A stretch of 64,000 bases of DNA from Acidobacteriota bacterium (GCA_019639235.1 JAHBSG010000009.1:1-64000), one strand, 5' to 3'; shown: positions 43,900 to 53,135, numbered from the stretch's first letter. Program-made: numbers and translations. Notes: generated by a model not told the origin, from the sequence alone.

Positions 43900-45397
43900 T
43901 TTCAGTTTCTGCGTTCTTGTTCCTGCTGTTCAAATAATAATAGACCGGAAGCCCGAGGAGGATCAGCCCGATGCCGATCAGCGAATTGGCCGTGTCGTCG
44001 TAAAGCGTCTGGATCAGAAGCCACGCCGTCACAAGAAGGAAGATGACCGGAACGACCGGATAGCCAAAGGTCTTATATGGCCGCTCGGCGTCCGGATAAC
44101 GCTTGCGGAAGATAAAGACGGTCGATGTGATCAATGCGTAGAAAATGAACGAGCCGAAGACCACATAATTCGTAAGGGTATCGAACAGCGCATTTTCTTT
44201 GTCGTAAAGCCGCCAAATCGAATCGGACAAGATAAGCAAGATCGCCCATGCACCCTGAAGAATAAGCGAAGCGATCGGGACGCCATTGATGGAGAGCGTG
44301 CCGAACCGCGAAAAGAACTGCCGGTCGCGTGCCATCGCATAAGGAACACGTGCACCGGCAAGGATCGACGTGTGGAGCGAGCCGAGCGACGAAAGGACGA
44401 GGCCCATCGTAAAGATCGCGACCGCAAAACCGGTCAGCGTCGTTGCCGCATCGGCCGCAAAGAACTTGGCTAAGACAACGTTCGCGACAGCGACGTCCTT
44501 ATTGACCGAAGCGATCGAGGTCGGATCGAGCACGTAGAAATAGGCTATGTGAACAAATACGTAAAGCACCATGATCAAAACGGTGCTGCCGATGATCGCG
44601 AGCGGAATGTTGCGGTTCGGATCCTTTACTTCACCTGCGACGAACGTCAACTGATTCCAGCCGTCGTAACCCCAAAGCGCGCCGAGCATCGCGGCCGCAA
44701 AACCCGCAAAGAACGAATAATTGACGTGTCCGTACCGCTGCGACTCCGTGACGTCAAGGCACTCGGCACCGGCGGCCGTCATCCCGAAATTCTCAAAACT
44801 ACCGCCTGTAACGAACATGAAAGCCCCGAGTCCGACCAGGACGACCAAAGCGATCTTCACGAAGGTAAGAACGGTCGCTATCTTTCCGCTGACGGCGACC
44901 GAAGCACTATTGAGCGTCGTGAAAATGATGATCGCCATTATGGCGATGACCTGAAGGGTCGTGAGCTCGATACTGGAAGACCCGACCGGGATGGAGAAGA
45001 GCGTGTAACCGAGCTTTTCATCCAGGTAGCTGTTCAACGCGATGGCAAAAGCAACAGCAAGTGCCGCCATTGAACCCGTCTTGGCGATAAGCATCTGCAT
45101 CCAGCCATATAGGAAGCTCGAGATCTTTCCGTACGCATCGCGAAGCAGCACATATTCGGCACTCGCCTGCGGCTTCATCGCCGTCAGCTCTGCATACGTT
45201 AACGAGCCCGCAAGCGCGAGCAGGCCGGCGGCGACCCATGCGATTACGACCCAGGTCGGCTCGCCGACGTTGCAGGTCATGATCCTTGCCTTAAAGAACA
45301 CGCCGGTACCAATAACGTTACCAATGATCACCGATGCGGCGGCAATAAGCCCCAAGCCGCGAACAAGTGCGTACTTATCGTTTGTATCGAGGGTCAT
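43886..45397 (-). CDS. APC-family amino-acid permease
   Basis: 503 residues with about 12 transmembrane helices. The family signature is visible at the start (ASVIIGNVIGTGVFFKARIM) and in YGWMQMLIAKTGSMAALAVA. The pattern is that of LAT/YjeH-like permeases, which move amino acids across the inner membrane, often as exchangers. The substrate is not evident. Its end overlaps the PilZ gene by 14 bp. The gene is divergent from pabB, with only 24 bp between starts. Confidence 0.88.
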   Translation of the reverse strand: MTLDTNDKYALVRGLGLIAAASVIIGNVIGTGVFFKARIMTCNVGEPTWVVIAWVAAGLLALAGSLTYAELTAMKPQASAEYVLLRDAYGKISSFLYGWMQMLIAKTGSMAALAVAFAIALNSYLDEKLGYTLFSIPVGSSSIELTTLQVIAIMAIIIFTTLNSASVAVSGKIATVLTFVKIALVVLVGLGAFMFVTGGSFENFGMTAAGAECLDVTESQRYGHVNYSFFAGFAAAMLGALWGYDGWNQLTFVAGEVKDPNRNIPLAIIGSTVLIMVLYVFVHIAYFYVLDPTSIASVNKDVAVANVVLAKFFAADAATTLTGFAVAIFTMGLVLSSLGSLHTSILAGARVPYAMARDRQFFSRFGTLSINGVPIASLILQGAWAILLILSDSIWRLYDKENALFDTLTNYVVFGSFIFYALITSTVFIFRKRYPDAERPYKTFGYPVVPVIFLLVTAWLLIQTLYDDTANSLIGIGLILLGLPVYYYLNSRNKNAETENGDQ

Positions 45398-45421
45398 AAA
45401 TTTTACGGACGGAGCCGGAAA

Positions 45422-46789
45422 GTGAGGTCTGAGGTATATTACGCCAAATCGGCGATTTTGAAAAACGCATACGCGGGCGTGATATCATCCGATCTGATGA
45501 AGGCGATCCGTGCGACAGCCGCCGATGTGGTCAACGCATTTTCCTCGCTCGCGGCCGAGCGGCGGACGGCCGTGCTCGACAGCTCCGGTGTTGGCTATCT
45601 CGGTTCGCATCTGCTCATCGCGGCGGCCGATCCGGTGGACGTTCTTGAGTTGAAAAACGGTGGGCAGGAAGGGTTGGCCGAGCTTACGGACTTCGTCACT
45701 CGCGGAGGTGCGACGATCTTTACGCTGTCCTACGAATTCGGTGCAACGCTGCAGCCAAAGCCGATTCGCGCTGGTCTCCCGGACAACGAGCCTTATGCCT
45801 ACGCCGCACGATACGACGCGCTTGTCGTTCATGATTATTCGAGCGGCGAAACGTATCTGACCGGCAGCGAGAGCCGGTATGAAGCACTCGAAAGCGTTTT
45901 ACGGGCCACCGTTTCATCGGCAGCCGAGTTACCGGAAGTCCGGTCGGTGCGTTCGAGTTTCACCAAAAATGAATATGTCTCCGCGGTCGAGCGTATAAGG
46001 GAATACATTCGGAGCGGTGATACCTACCAGGCAAACCTCACACAACAATTCGCCATTGAATTTGAGGCCGCAGTTCCTCCCGCCGAGGTGTTCACACGGC
46101 TCCGGCGGCAGAACCCTTCCGCATTTGCGGCGCTCATTCAACGCGGCGACACGGCGGTGGTTTCATCCTCGCCCGAGCGCTTCCTTCGTATCGAAGGTGA
46201 TCGGATAACTGTGGCTCCCATCAAGGGCACGATCAGGCGTGGCACGACTCTCGATGAGGACGCTGAATTGCGGAAGTCTCTGGCAGAGAGCGCCAAGGAC
46301 CGAGCGGAGAACACGATGATCGTCGATCTGCTTCGCAACGACCTCGGGCGGATCTGCGAGTTCGGTTCGGTGGCGGTCGATGAGCTTTGTGCGGTTGAGG
46401 AACATTCGACGCTCTTCCACCTCGTCTCGACAGTCCGCGGCAAACTCCGTTCGGGAACAGGTCTAGGTGATGTGCTGCTTTCGCTTTTTCCGAGCGGCTC
46501 GATCACCGGTGCCCCCAAGGTCAGGACGATGCAGATCATCAGCGAGATCGAACCGGTAGCCCGCGGCCTTTCGATGGGTTCGATCGGGATCGTGGTGCCG
46601 GGTGATGAATTTGAGCCGCTCGGTCCATTTATCGATTCGAACGTCGCAATTCGTACCGTAACGATCGAGGGTCGAGAGGCCCGCTTCAATGTCGGCGGCG
46701 GCGTTGTTATCGATAGCGACCCTGAAAGCGAATATCGCGAATCGCTGCTTAAGGCAAAGGCACTTCTTCACGCTCTCGGCGTTAAGTGA
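45422..46789 (+). CDS. pabB: Aminodeoxychorismate synthase component I
   Basis: 455 residues from GTG 45422, which has GGAG at good spacing; ATG 45497 is an alternative. The chorismate-binding core covers about 165-450. APIKGTIRRG holds the catalytic Lys that marks PabB rather than anthranilate synthase, and GSITGAPKVRTMQIISEIE is the chorismate motif. PabB adds ammonia to chorismate to make aminodeoxychorismate, on the way to p-aminobenzoate and folate. PabA, the glutaminase partner, is not in the window, and aroC (54 kb), which makes chorismate, is not linked. Confidence 0.93.
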   Translation: MRSEVYYAKSAILKNAYAGVISSDLMKAIRATAADVVNAFSSLAAERRTAVLDSSGVGYLGSHLLIAAADPVDVLELKNGGQEGLAELTDFVTRGGATIFTLSYEFGATLQPKPIRAGLPDNEPYAYAARYDALVVHDYSSGETYLTGSESRYEALESVLRATVSSAAELPEVRSVRSSFTKNEYVSAVERIREYIRSGDTYQANLTQQFAIEFEAAVPPAEVFTRLRRQNPSAFAALIQRGDTAVVSSSPERFLRIEGDRITVAPIKGTIRRGTTLDEDAELRKSLAESAKDRAENTMIVDLLRNDLGRICEFGSVAVDELCAVEEHSTLFHLVSTVRGKLRSGTGLGDVLLSLFPSGSITGAPKVRTMQIISEIEPVARGLSMGSIGIVVPGDEFEPLGPFIDSNVAIRTVTIEGREARFNVGGGVVIDSDPESEYRESLLKAKALLHALGVK

Positions 46790-46800
46790 TCGAACATCCC

Positions 46801-46829
46801 GGGAACATTTCTTCTGTTTCGGTGTCTAA
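46801..46829 (+). promoter_or_regulatory. ECF-type promoter in front of exbD
   Basis: GGGAAC (46801-46806), 14 bases, GGTGTCTAA (46821-46829). Elements and spacing are identical to the promoter of the ECF sigma gene (17177-17205). It begins 11 bases past the pabB stop, so exbD can be expressed apart from pabB. Confidence 0.7.
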
Positions 46830-46851
46830 CATCAAAACGGAGGAACCCGAA

Positions 46852-47304
46852 ATGAACCGACCCGAGATAAATGTAACCCCGCTGATCGATGTCCTGCTCG
46901 TCCTTTTGATCATTTTCATGATCGTCACCCCGACCCGTCCAAGTAGCCTTGAAACGCGGGTTCCTTCCGAACCGGCCGCTACCCGAGATGTCGCTCCTCA
47001 CCCTGACACGATCGTCATCCGAGCAGACCGCCTCGGCAATCTTTCGGTCAACAATAGCGGCCCGATAGCAACCATCGCCGAACCGGACGAGATGATCGAC
47101 CTGATCAGATCGACGTTCGCTGCGCGTCGCGAGAACAACGCATTCCGAACGGATCCTTCAACTGGAAAAACCGACATCGAACGTACGGTCTTCATCAAGG
47201 CCCCAAAAGGCCTCGACTATGGTTCGGTCGCTCGGGTGGTCGATTCGGTCAAGTTGGCCGGGGCCTCGCCCGTAAGCCTTCAGATAGATCGGCTGGAGCA
47301 ATAG
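46852..47304 (+). CDS. exbD: ExbD/TolR-family membrane protein
   Basis: 150 residues from ATG 46852, fixed by GGAGGA (46839-46844); an upstream GTG in the same frame lacks one. The N-terminus [20 protein letters not shown] has the ExbD signature with the essential Asp in its transmembrane helix. A periplasmic domain follows. ExbD works with ExbB to turn proton flow into force for TonB- or Tol-type transport. No ExbB gene is near, so it must pair with one elsewhere. The promoter resembles that of the ECF sigma, which suggests that it is envelope-stress controlled. Confidence 0.9.
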   Translation: MNRPEINVTPLIDVLLVLLIIFMIVTPTRPSSLETRVPSEPAATRDVAPHPDTIVIRADRLGNLSVNNSGPIATIAEPDEMIDLIRSTFAARRENNAFRTDPSTGKTDIERTVFIKAPKGLDYGSVARVVDSVKLAGASPVSLQIDRLEQ

Positions 47305-47331
47305 CCGAACAGAAGGTCGCTCGGCGTATTA

Positions 47332-47340
47332 TGCTATACT
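47332..47340 (+). promoter_or_regulatory. Extended -10 promoter of the DnaJ-like gene
   Basis: TGCTATACT (TG-N-TATACT), 28 bases past the exbD stop; no clear -35 at the right distance. It matches the style of the element in front of pspA. Confidence 0.45.
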
Positions 47341-47413
47341 TTTACCCAGGGGCGAGTGCTTCACAACTCGCCAGACCTCTCCCAAATTAGACATCCGTTC
47401 GAGCTTTCGGTCA

Positions 47414-48220
47414 GTGAATTATTACGACGTCCTAAAGGTTTCGCAGCGAGCCTCGAAGAACGAGATCAAGTCCGCGTATCGGCGGCTTGCGCGTGAACTT
47501 CATCCGGATAAGAACGAGGGCTCGGAGGAGACCGCAAAGGCATTCGCCGCCATTGCCGAGGCATACGAAGTGCTCGGAAACCCGCGTGAGCGGGCCCGTT
47601 ACGACCGTAAACTTCTTGAAGCCCAGTACAACAACGGCAATGGCGACGATTCGATCTTCACTTCCTCAAACAGCCACGCCCGACGCTGGCGGCAGCTGGT
47701 TTACGAACACCGTTACAACGAGATAATCAATCGGATGGTGGCGGAAGAGCGGCGGCAGTCGGCCGAGCTGCAGAAGCTCATCTTTCCCGCCGTTGCGCTT
47801 ATACTTTCGACCTTTCTGGTCGCCTACGGCAAGCCGCATTATTTTCTCAATGCTCCGGTGATCATAAAGATCGTGATCGTATTTCTTTTCGCCGCGGGGA
47901 TATTTCACATCTACGGCCGCATCCGCCAAGGACTCGACCGCTTTACCTATGATGACGATGAGATCCACGATTCGATCTTCGACGCTCCGCGAGAGCCGAA
48001 AAAGAGATTTTCAAGGCTAATCGTTGCGGCACTGATCCTCGGTTCCCTTGTCTTAAGCTTTGCCCTCGGACTTGTCATAGGCAATTATTCGCAGTTCCTT
48101 GCCGTAACGATGCCCCGTATCTTTTCGGCGACACTGTACCCGGAGTTCATCTTTTACCCGCCGATATTCGTTATGATCGCCGATCTTGCCCACTCGGTCC
48201 TGACCCGCCTCGAAACTTGA
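47414..48220 (+). CDS. Membrane-bound J-domain protein
   Basis: 268 residues from GTG 47414. The J domain fills the first ~65 residues: [20 protein letters not shown], the essential HPD in ELHPDKNE, and [15 protein letters not shown]. About four transmembrane helices follow in two pairs, for example [18 protein letters not shown] and [21 protein letters not shown] domains stimulate DnaK ATPase. Membrane attachment would bring DnaK to nascent or translocating proteins. The rest of the protein is not a known DnaJ type. The gene may share a transcript with exbD through the leader. Confidence 0.86.
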   Translation: MNYYDVLKVSQRASKNEIKSAYRRLARELHPDKNEGSEETAKAFAAIAEAYEVLGNPRERARYDRKLLEAQYNNGNGDDSIFTSSNSHARRWRQLVYEHRYNEIINRMVAEERRQSAELQKLIFPAVALILSTFLVAYGKPHYFLNAPVIIKIVIVFLFAAGIFHIYGRIRQGLDRFTYDDDEIHDSIFDAPREPKKRFSRLIVAALILGSLVLSFALGLVIGNYSQFLAVTMPRIFSATLYPEFIFYPPIFVMIADLAHSVLTRLET

Positions 48221-48245
48221 CTTGCACCTGCCCAGATACTATTAT
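48217..48245 (+). promoter_or_regulatory. Sigma-70 promoter of rpsT
   Basis: TTGACT (48217-48222), 17-bp spacer, TATTAT (48240-48245). It starts inside the end of the J-domain gene and is 43 bases from the rpsT start, ideal for a constitutive ribosomal-protein gene. Confidence 0.75.
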
Positions 48246-48288
48246 TTTGAGTTTGCCGATAAAGGCAGCTTTTGAGGACAGATAAGAA

Positions 48289-48555
48289 ATGGCAAATCAT
48301 AAATCAGCCGAAAAGCGGATAAGACAGAATGAAAAGCGGCGCGACATCAACCGCGCGAACCGCGGTAAGCTCCGCACTCAGATCAAAAAGCTTCGCGCAG
48401 CTATCGGAGCGTCCGACGCAACGACGAGCAACGAACTGCTCGGAGCGACAGTCGCACTCATCGACAAATCGGTGAACAAAGGCGTTATCCACCGCAACAC
48501 GGCGGCTCGCTACAAATCGCGGCTGACCAAGCACGTTGCCGGGATCGCCCAGTAA
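48289..48555 (+). CDS. rpsT: 30S ribosomal protein S20
   Basis: 88 residues, the normal length. Basic and helical from the start (ANHKSAEKRIRQNEKRRDIN), with the family pattern RGKLRTQIKKLRAAI and the end NTAARYKSRLTKHVAGIAQ. S20 binds 16S rRNA early in assembly of the small subunit. It has its own sigma-70 promoter and its own strong terminator, so it is a single-gene unit as in many bacteria. Confidence 0.96.
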   Translation: MANHKSAEKRIRQNEKRRDINRANRGKLRTQIKKLRAAIGASDATTSNELLGATVALIDKSVNKGVIHRNTAARYKSRLTKHVAGIAQ

Positions 48556-48585
48556 CACAGTTTTCCATCCTCCTCCTTTTGTTTC

Positions 48586-48616
48586 CGGAGCACGTTGAAA
48601 GGCGTGCTCCGTTTTT
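48586..48616 (+). terminator. Terminator of rpsT
   Basis: CGGAGCACG and CGTGCTCCG form a 9-bp perfect stem with an 8-nt loop, followed by TTTTT. Confidence 0.93.
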
Positions 48617-48682
48617 CGTATTGCATAAACGACGCCATTTGCTAGACTTAACCCTTGATCGAAAGTACGTTCGCTAACCTGC

Positions 48683-49384
48683 GTGGCAACACGGCAATAT
48701 AAATTCTACGACCTGATAATGGCCGCATTCGTCGCGGTCATTTTGTGTTCGAACCTTATCGGCGTTCATAAGGTCTCTTATGTAAACCTTCCATTCTACG
48801 GCGAGTACATCTTCGGGGCCGGCGTACTCTTTTTCCCAATAAGCTACCTTTTCGGCGACATCCTAACGGAAGTTTACGGCTATGCCCGCTCGCGGCGTGT
48901 CATTTGGGCCGGCTTCGGAGCGTTGATCTTCGCTTCACTGATGGCCGTTACGGTCACCAATCTGCCCGTCGCCCGGACGATGCCGCCGGAGTACGTTGAG
49001 GCCGTCAATATGATCTTTGGGCAAACGCCGCGGATCGTCGCTGCCTCGGTGCTCGGTTTCTGGGCCGGTGAGTTCGTCAATTCGTTCGTACTTGCGAAGA
49101 TGAAGCTCCTGACCCGCGGCCGATTTTTGTGGACGCGGACGATCGGTTCGACCATCTTCGGCGAAATGGCGGATAGCCTCATCTTTTACCCGGTCGCGTT
49201 TTGGGGCGTTTGGCCTACCGAGCAGGTCATCAGCGTGATGATCGGCAACTACATCCTCAAGGTGCTCTGGGAGGTGCTCGCGACACCGTTCACATACATC
49301 ATCGTCGGATTTCTCAAGCGAGCGGAGAACGAGGATTACTACGACAAGGACACGAACTTTAACCCGTTCACCCTTGAGACCTAA
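48683..49384 (+). CDS. Queuosine-precursor transporter (YhhQ family)
   Basis: 233 residues from GTG 48683, about six transmembrane helices. Motifs of the VUT/YhhQ family: LIMAAFVAVILCSNLIGVHK, FPISYLFGDILTEVYGYARS, and GEMADSLIFYPVAFWG near 160. YhhQ family members import queuosine precursors (preQ0, preQ1), needed for tRNA wobble modification. No other queuosine genes are adjacent, so this may be a salvage system. The end, NEDYYDKDTNFNPFTLET, is a common tail of the family. Confidence 0.9.
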   Translation: MATRQYKFYDLIMAAFVAVILCSNLIGVHKVSYVNLPFYGEYIFGAGVLFFPISYLFGDILTEVYGYARSRRVIWAGFGALIFASLMAVTVTNLPVARTMPPEYVEAVNMIFGQTPRIVAASVLGFWAGEFVNSFVLAKMKLLTRGRFLWTRTIGSTIFGEMADSLIFYPVAFWGVWPTEQVISVMIGNYILKVLWEVLATPFTYIIVGFLKRAENEDYYDKDTNFNPFTLET

Positions 49385-49443
49385 CGGCTTGGAGCGGCTC
49401 TGATGCCTGCCCGCCGGACTTCTGTTAAAATCCTCTTCAGCCG

Positions 49444-51729
49444 ATGCGCCTGACGCTTGAAACTCCGATCCTGGAACTCCCGCGGTTTCCTGAGATCTTT
49501 CTTTCGCCGATGATGGCTAGGAAACTCTCGGCCGCGGTCGGGGCCTATGCGGGCCGGGCCGAACCGCTCGATGCAACGGTCGAAGAACTGCTTTCTTACT
49601 TCCCTTCTCGCTACGAAGACCGCTCGAACCTGCTCCCTATCGACCAGCTTTACGATGGCCTTTACGCCTCGGTCGAGCTTTACGTCCGCGTCTCAGGAGC
49701 ATTTCAGGTCGGCAAGAACCGCGGCCCCAAACAGCCGCCGCTCTATATATTTGAGATCACCGGCAGCGACCGCGATCGAGTGCGAAAGCCGGTCGTTGTG
49801 ATGTGGTTCCTTTCGGGCAAGGCCGCGAAGCATGCGATCGAATTCTACACGGGCAAGTTCAAACGCGGCGTACGCTTCGTAGCCCACGGCCGCTGGGAGT
49901 GGGACGGCCGCCGAAACACGTTCGTTCTGAAGGTAAGTAAGCCCGAGGAGCTTGAGACCCTTCCCGAAGACGAAGCTGCAGCGGAATTACCCCTCGAGAC
50001 GAACGAAGCTGACACAGCCGAAGACGAGCTTGGAGCCAATGAATCGGTTGCAGAGTTCGCCACCATCCACACCGCCCGCCATGTTCCGGTTTATCGCAAG
50101 CTCGGACCATTCCAGACGAAAAGGCTCCGCGAAATAATCTTTGCGGTTACGCATTTGCTCGACCGCTCGTCGGTGGGTGAATTTCTGCCAGATGAGATCG
50201 TCCGGTCGAATCGGTTGATGAGCCGCGGCGACGCGATGTGCGAGGTCCATTTCCCGCCGGAGACGGCCGCGATCTCGGACTACGAGCGATTCCGCAGCGA
50301 TGCTCACCGGCGGCTTATCTACGAGGAGTTCTTCTGGCTCTCGTTCGCCCTTCAACTGGTTCGCGGGGAGCGAAAGAAGGAACCAAAAGGTGCGGTCATC
50401 GAGATAAATGAAACGGTCAAGAAACGCATCGCGGGGCTGCTTCCCTTTAAGCTTACCGAGGCTCAACGCCGGGTCGTCAAGCAAATATTTGCGGATTTGA
50501 CGTCCGATGCCCCGATGAACCGGCTCATTCAGGGCGACGTCGGAAGCGGCAAGACGATCGTCGCCTTCATCGCGATGTTCGCTGCCGCCGAGAATGGATA
50601 CCAGACCGCGCTTATGGCTCCGACCGAGATCCTCGCCGAGCAGCACCATCGGAACGCGGTTCGGTTCTTCGAGGTCGCAGGCTATTCCGTCCGTCTCCTG
50701 ACCGGCAGCCTGAAAGCCGCTGAAAAACGGAAGGCCCGGCAAGCGATCGCTGCGGGCGAAGTTCAGATCGTCATCGGAACTCACGCTATAATTCAGGAAG
50801 GCGTCGAGTTCGAGAATCTTGGTCTTGCCGTTATCGATGAACAGCACCGGTTCGGCGTTCTCCAGCGTGCAGCATTGAAAAAAAGCGGCCAGAACCCGGA
50901 CGTGCTCGTGATGACGGCAACGCCGATCCCGCGGTCGCTCGCGATGACGGTTTATGGCGACCTCGACGTCTCGGTGATAGACGAACTCCCGCCCAGCCGA
51001 ACGCCGATCAAAACGGTCGTCGTCGGCGAGGACAAGCGGGTTGGGGTTTACAAAGGCATCGAACGCGAGCTGAAGCTCGGCCGACAGGCATATGTGGTGT
51101 ATCCGCTAATTGACGAATCGGAAAAGCTTGACCTGAAAGCCGCAACCGCGATGTTCGAGGAACTCCGCGACCGTGTTTTTCCGCATAGGTCCGTCGGACT
51201 TCTTCACGGAAAGATGAAGGCTGACGAAAAGGACGCGATAATGAGGGCCTTCGTCGTCGGCGAGATCGACGTACTTGTTTCGACAACCGTCATCGAGGTC
51301 GGGGTCGATGTTCCGAATGCATCGACGATGGTCATCGAGCACGCGGAGCGTTTTGGCCTTTCGCAACTGCATCAATTGCGCGGCCGGGTTGGCCGCGGTG
51401 CCGAGCAAAGCTACTGCGTCCTGCTGACCGGCGACAAGAAAACGGCCGTCGCGAAAGAAAGGCTCGGAATAATGGAAGAGACGAACGACGGCTTCAAGAT
51501 CGCGGAAAAGGACCTCGAACTACGCGGCGAAGGCGAGCTTTTCGGGACTCGGCAATCAGGTGTGCAGATGTTCAAGATCGCCAACATTGTCCGCGACTTC
51601 GAGATCCTCGAGGCGGCCCGCGGAGACGCCGAAAAGCTCCTGGCCGCCAAGCGGGTAAAGCCCGAAACGGCCGAGCTCATCAAACGCGTCCGCGGGGATT
51701 CGAAATACCGGTTGGCTGGCATCGGATAG
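49444..51729 (+). CDS. recG: ATP-dependent DNA helicase RecG
   Basis: 761 residues, longer than the ~690 of E. coli because of an acidic insert near 180-210 (DEAAAELPLETNEADTAEDE). The N-terminal wedge/OB region has LLSYFPSRYEDRS. The helicase motor shows Walker A (GDVGSGKTIVAF), the DEQH box (IDEQHRFG), TATPIPRSLA and STTVIEVGVDVPNAS with QLRGRVGRG. RecG reverses stalled forks and branch-migrates junctions in repair. No close partner gene. The ORF starts 59 bases after the YhhQ gene and could share its transcript. Confidence 0.96.
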   Translation: MRLTLETPILELPRFPEIFLSPMMARKLSAAVGAYAGRAEPLDATVEELLSYFPSRYEDRSNLLPIDQLYDGLYASVELYVRVSGAFQVGKNRGPKQPPLYIFEITGSDRDRVRKPVVVMWFLSGKAAKHAIEFYTGKFKRGVRFVAHGRWEWDGRRNTFVLKVSKPEELETLPEDEAAAELPLETNEADTAEDELGANESVAEFATIHTARHVPVYRKLGPFQTKRLREIIFAVTHLLDRSSVGEFLPDEIVRSNRLMSRGDAMCEVHFPPETAAISDYERFRSDAHRRLIYEEFFWLSFALQLVRGERKKEPKGAVIEINETVKKRIAGLLPFKLTEAQRRVVKQIFADLTSDAPMNRLIQGDVGSGKTIVAFIAMFAAAENGYQTALMAPTEILAEQHHRNAVRFFEVAGYSVRLLTGSLKAAEKRKARQAIAAGEVQIVIGTHAIIQEGVEFENLGLAVIDEQHRFGVLQRAALKKSGQNPDVLVMTATPIPRSLAMTVYGDLDVSVIDELPPSRTPIKTVVVGEDKRVGVYKGIERELKLGRQAYVVYPLIDESEKLDLKAATAMFEELRDRVFPHRSVGLLHGKMKADEKDAIMRAFVVGEIDVLVSTTVIEVGVDVPNASTMVIEHAERFGLSQLHQLRGRVGRGAEQSYCVLLTGDKKTAVAKERLGIMEETNDGFKIAEKDLELRGEGELFGTRQSGVQMFKIANIVRDFEILEAARGDAEKLLAAKRVKPETAELIKRVRGDSKYRLAGIG

Positions 51730-51836
51730 TCATTGCTCGTTTCGACCTCGCGACGAAACATTCTGGCCGACACCGCCCAAGTTAAGTGTCTCGATTTGGG
51801 AAGGCTTCCAACAAAGCAGCTGTGAACCGAGGATCA

Positions 51837-51867
51837 AGAAAACGCCGCCCGGGTCTGCCGGACGGCT
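51837..51867 (-). terminator. Terminator after the small secreted gene
   Basis: GCCGCCCGGG and CCGGACGGC pair with one mismatch. On the minus strand GTTTTC follows. It lies just past the stop at 51891. Confidence 0.65.
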
Positions 51868-51890
51868 TCCATTCGTTTCGGACAACGACG

Positions 51891-52355
51891 CTAATTCCCG
51901 TTTTTCGTACGCAGGAACTCGCTGACGATAGCCTTGCAGGCCGTATCTACAGCTTTCCGTGGACGGCTGAATGATCCCGTCGTAACTAGGTCTCCGTCAG
52001 CATTGAACACCGCAAGCTTATTATCTTTGTTGAAGATGTCTTTTCCACCTTCATGCTCAAGTAGGACGACGAAATCGGCCTTTTCCTTGAACCTTGTCAC
52101 GATAACGTCGCTACATTGCTCCGCGTAGCGCTTCATTGTTTCCGCCGTGCGCGGAACGGCTCCGCCTTGCGAACCGCCTCCGCCGACATGCACTCGGCCC
52201 TTTTTATCTGTCGAAGAATAGATCGGGTCACCCTTTACCTCCCAAGAAGAGGTTTCCTCAATAAATATCCGAGGGCGGCGATCGTCCTGGCCCATGGAAA
52301 CGCTTGAAAGAAAGAACAGAACGAAGAGAACAAAATAAACTGCGCTAAATTGCAT
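51891..52355 (-). CDS. Small secreted protein of unknown function
   Basis: 154 residues with a signal peptide (MQFSAVYFVLFVLFFLSSVS, cleavage near MGQ). The mature protein is a mixed alpha/beta domain: RIFIEETSSWEVKGDPIYSS, then RTAETMKRYAEQCSDVIVTR and ADFVVLLEHEGGKDIF, ending KAIVSEFLRTKNGN. A glycine-rich loop (GGGGSQGGA) lies near 55. The pattern (E..SW ... DVIVT......ADFVV ... VCKAI) recurs in other Acidobacteria by eye, but I cannot name a family. It stands alone, between recG and rsmD, on the opposite strand to both. Confidence 0.65.
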   Translation of the reverse strand: MQFSAVYFVLFVLFFLSSVSMGQDDRRPRIFIEETSSWEVKGDPIYSSTDKKGRVHVGGGGSQGGAVPRTAETMKRYAEQCSDVIVTRFKEKADFVVLLEHEGGKDIFNKDNKLAVFNADGDLVTTGSFSRPRKAVDTACKAIVSEFLRTKNGN

Positions 52356-52562
52356 AAATGACCTCCAAAGTTTTGATTTAAGGAGAGTATCGAAAGGCCA
52401 AAGACGTCAGGAAGATACGCTTTTCCTTTCCGGTGCCAACCAATGAACGCGAAACTTGCGATCGATTCGTATCATTCCCCTTTTTAGGCTGAACGTTCAC
52501 GTTATCGCCCGGCAGGGTGTCCTTACGCGACAATCATCCGCGAGCTAGTTACAATAAGGCCA

Positions 52563-53117
52563 ATGCGGATAATTGCGGGACAGTACGGAGGACGAATTCT
52601 AAAGGGCCCGCCCGACAATAAGACAAGGCCGACCTCTGACCGCTTGCGGGAGACGCTCTTTAACGTCATCGCCCCAAAGATCGACGAGAGCACCCGCTTT
52701 TTGGACCTTTGTGCCGGCACGGGAGCGATCGGCATCGAGGCGATCTCGCGAGGTGCATCTCACGCTACCTTTGTTGACCGGTCGCGGCGTTCCTGTGCCC
52801 TGATCGAAGAGAATCTCGACACGTTGGCCGTCCCTGAAGAGCAGACCGAGGTGCTTTCGCTTTCTGCCGAGAACTTCACCGGCCGCCAGCACGCCGAGGG
52901 CTGGGACATCGTGTTTTTCGATCCGCCCTATGCGATGAACTATTCGCCGGTGCTTCACGAATTCGGCACGGCCGCGAGCCGGCTGCTCAACGACGGCGGC
53001 GTGCTTGTGGTCGAGCACCACGCGAAGACCGAGCTACCGGACGCCGTAGGCCACATCCGGCGTTGGCGGATACTTAAGCAAGGCGAGACCCGCCTGAGCT
53101 TTTACGACCGCAGCTAA
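52563..53117 (+). CDS. rsmD: 16S rRNA (guanine-N2)-methyltransferase RsmD
   Basis: 184 residues. The N-terminus MRIIAGQYGGRILKGP and the box TRPTSDRLRETLFN are family hallmarks. The SAM-binding loop is LDLCAGTGAIGIEAISRGA. The catalytic DPPY motif (FFDPPYAMNY) marks N2-guanine methylation. RsmD methylates G966 (E. coli numbering) in helix 31 of 16S rRNA. It starts a plus-strand block with a permease and aroC, and the spacing of 18 bp suggests co-transcription. Confidence 0.94.
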   Translation: MRIIAGQYGGRILKGPPDNKTRPTSDRLRETLFNVIAPKIDESTRFLDLCAGTGAIGIEAISRGASHATFVDRSRRSCALIEENLDTLAVPEEQTEVLSLSAENFTGRQHAEGWDIVFFDPPYAMNYSPVLHEFGTAASRLLNDGGVLVVEHHAKTELPDAVGHIRRWRILKQGETRLSFYDRS

Positions 53118-53135
53118 TCGCCGCGGCAACAAACT

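Noticed and set aside
45422..46789. Anthranilate synthase (trpE) or isochorismate synthase
   Set aside because: The PIKGT active-site motif and length favour PabB.
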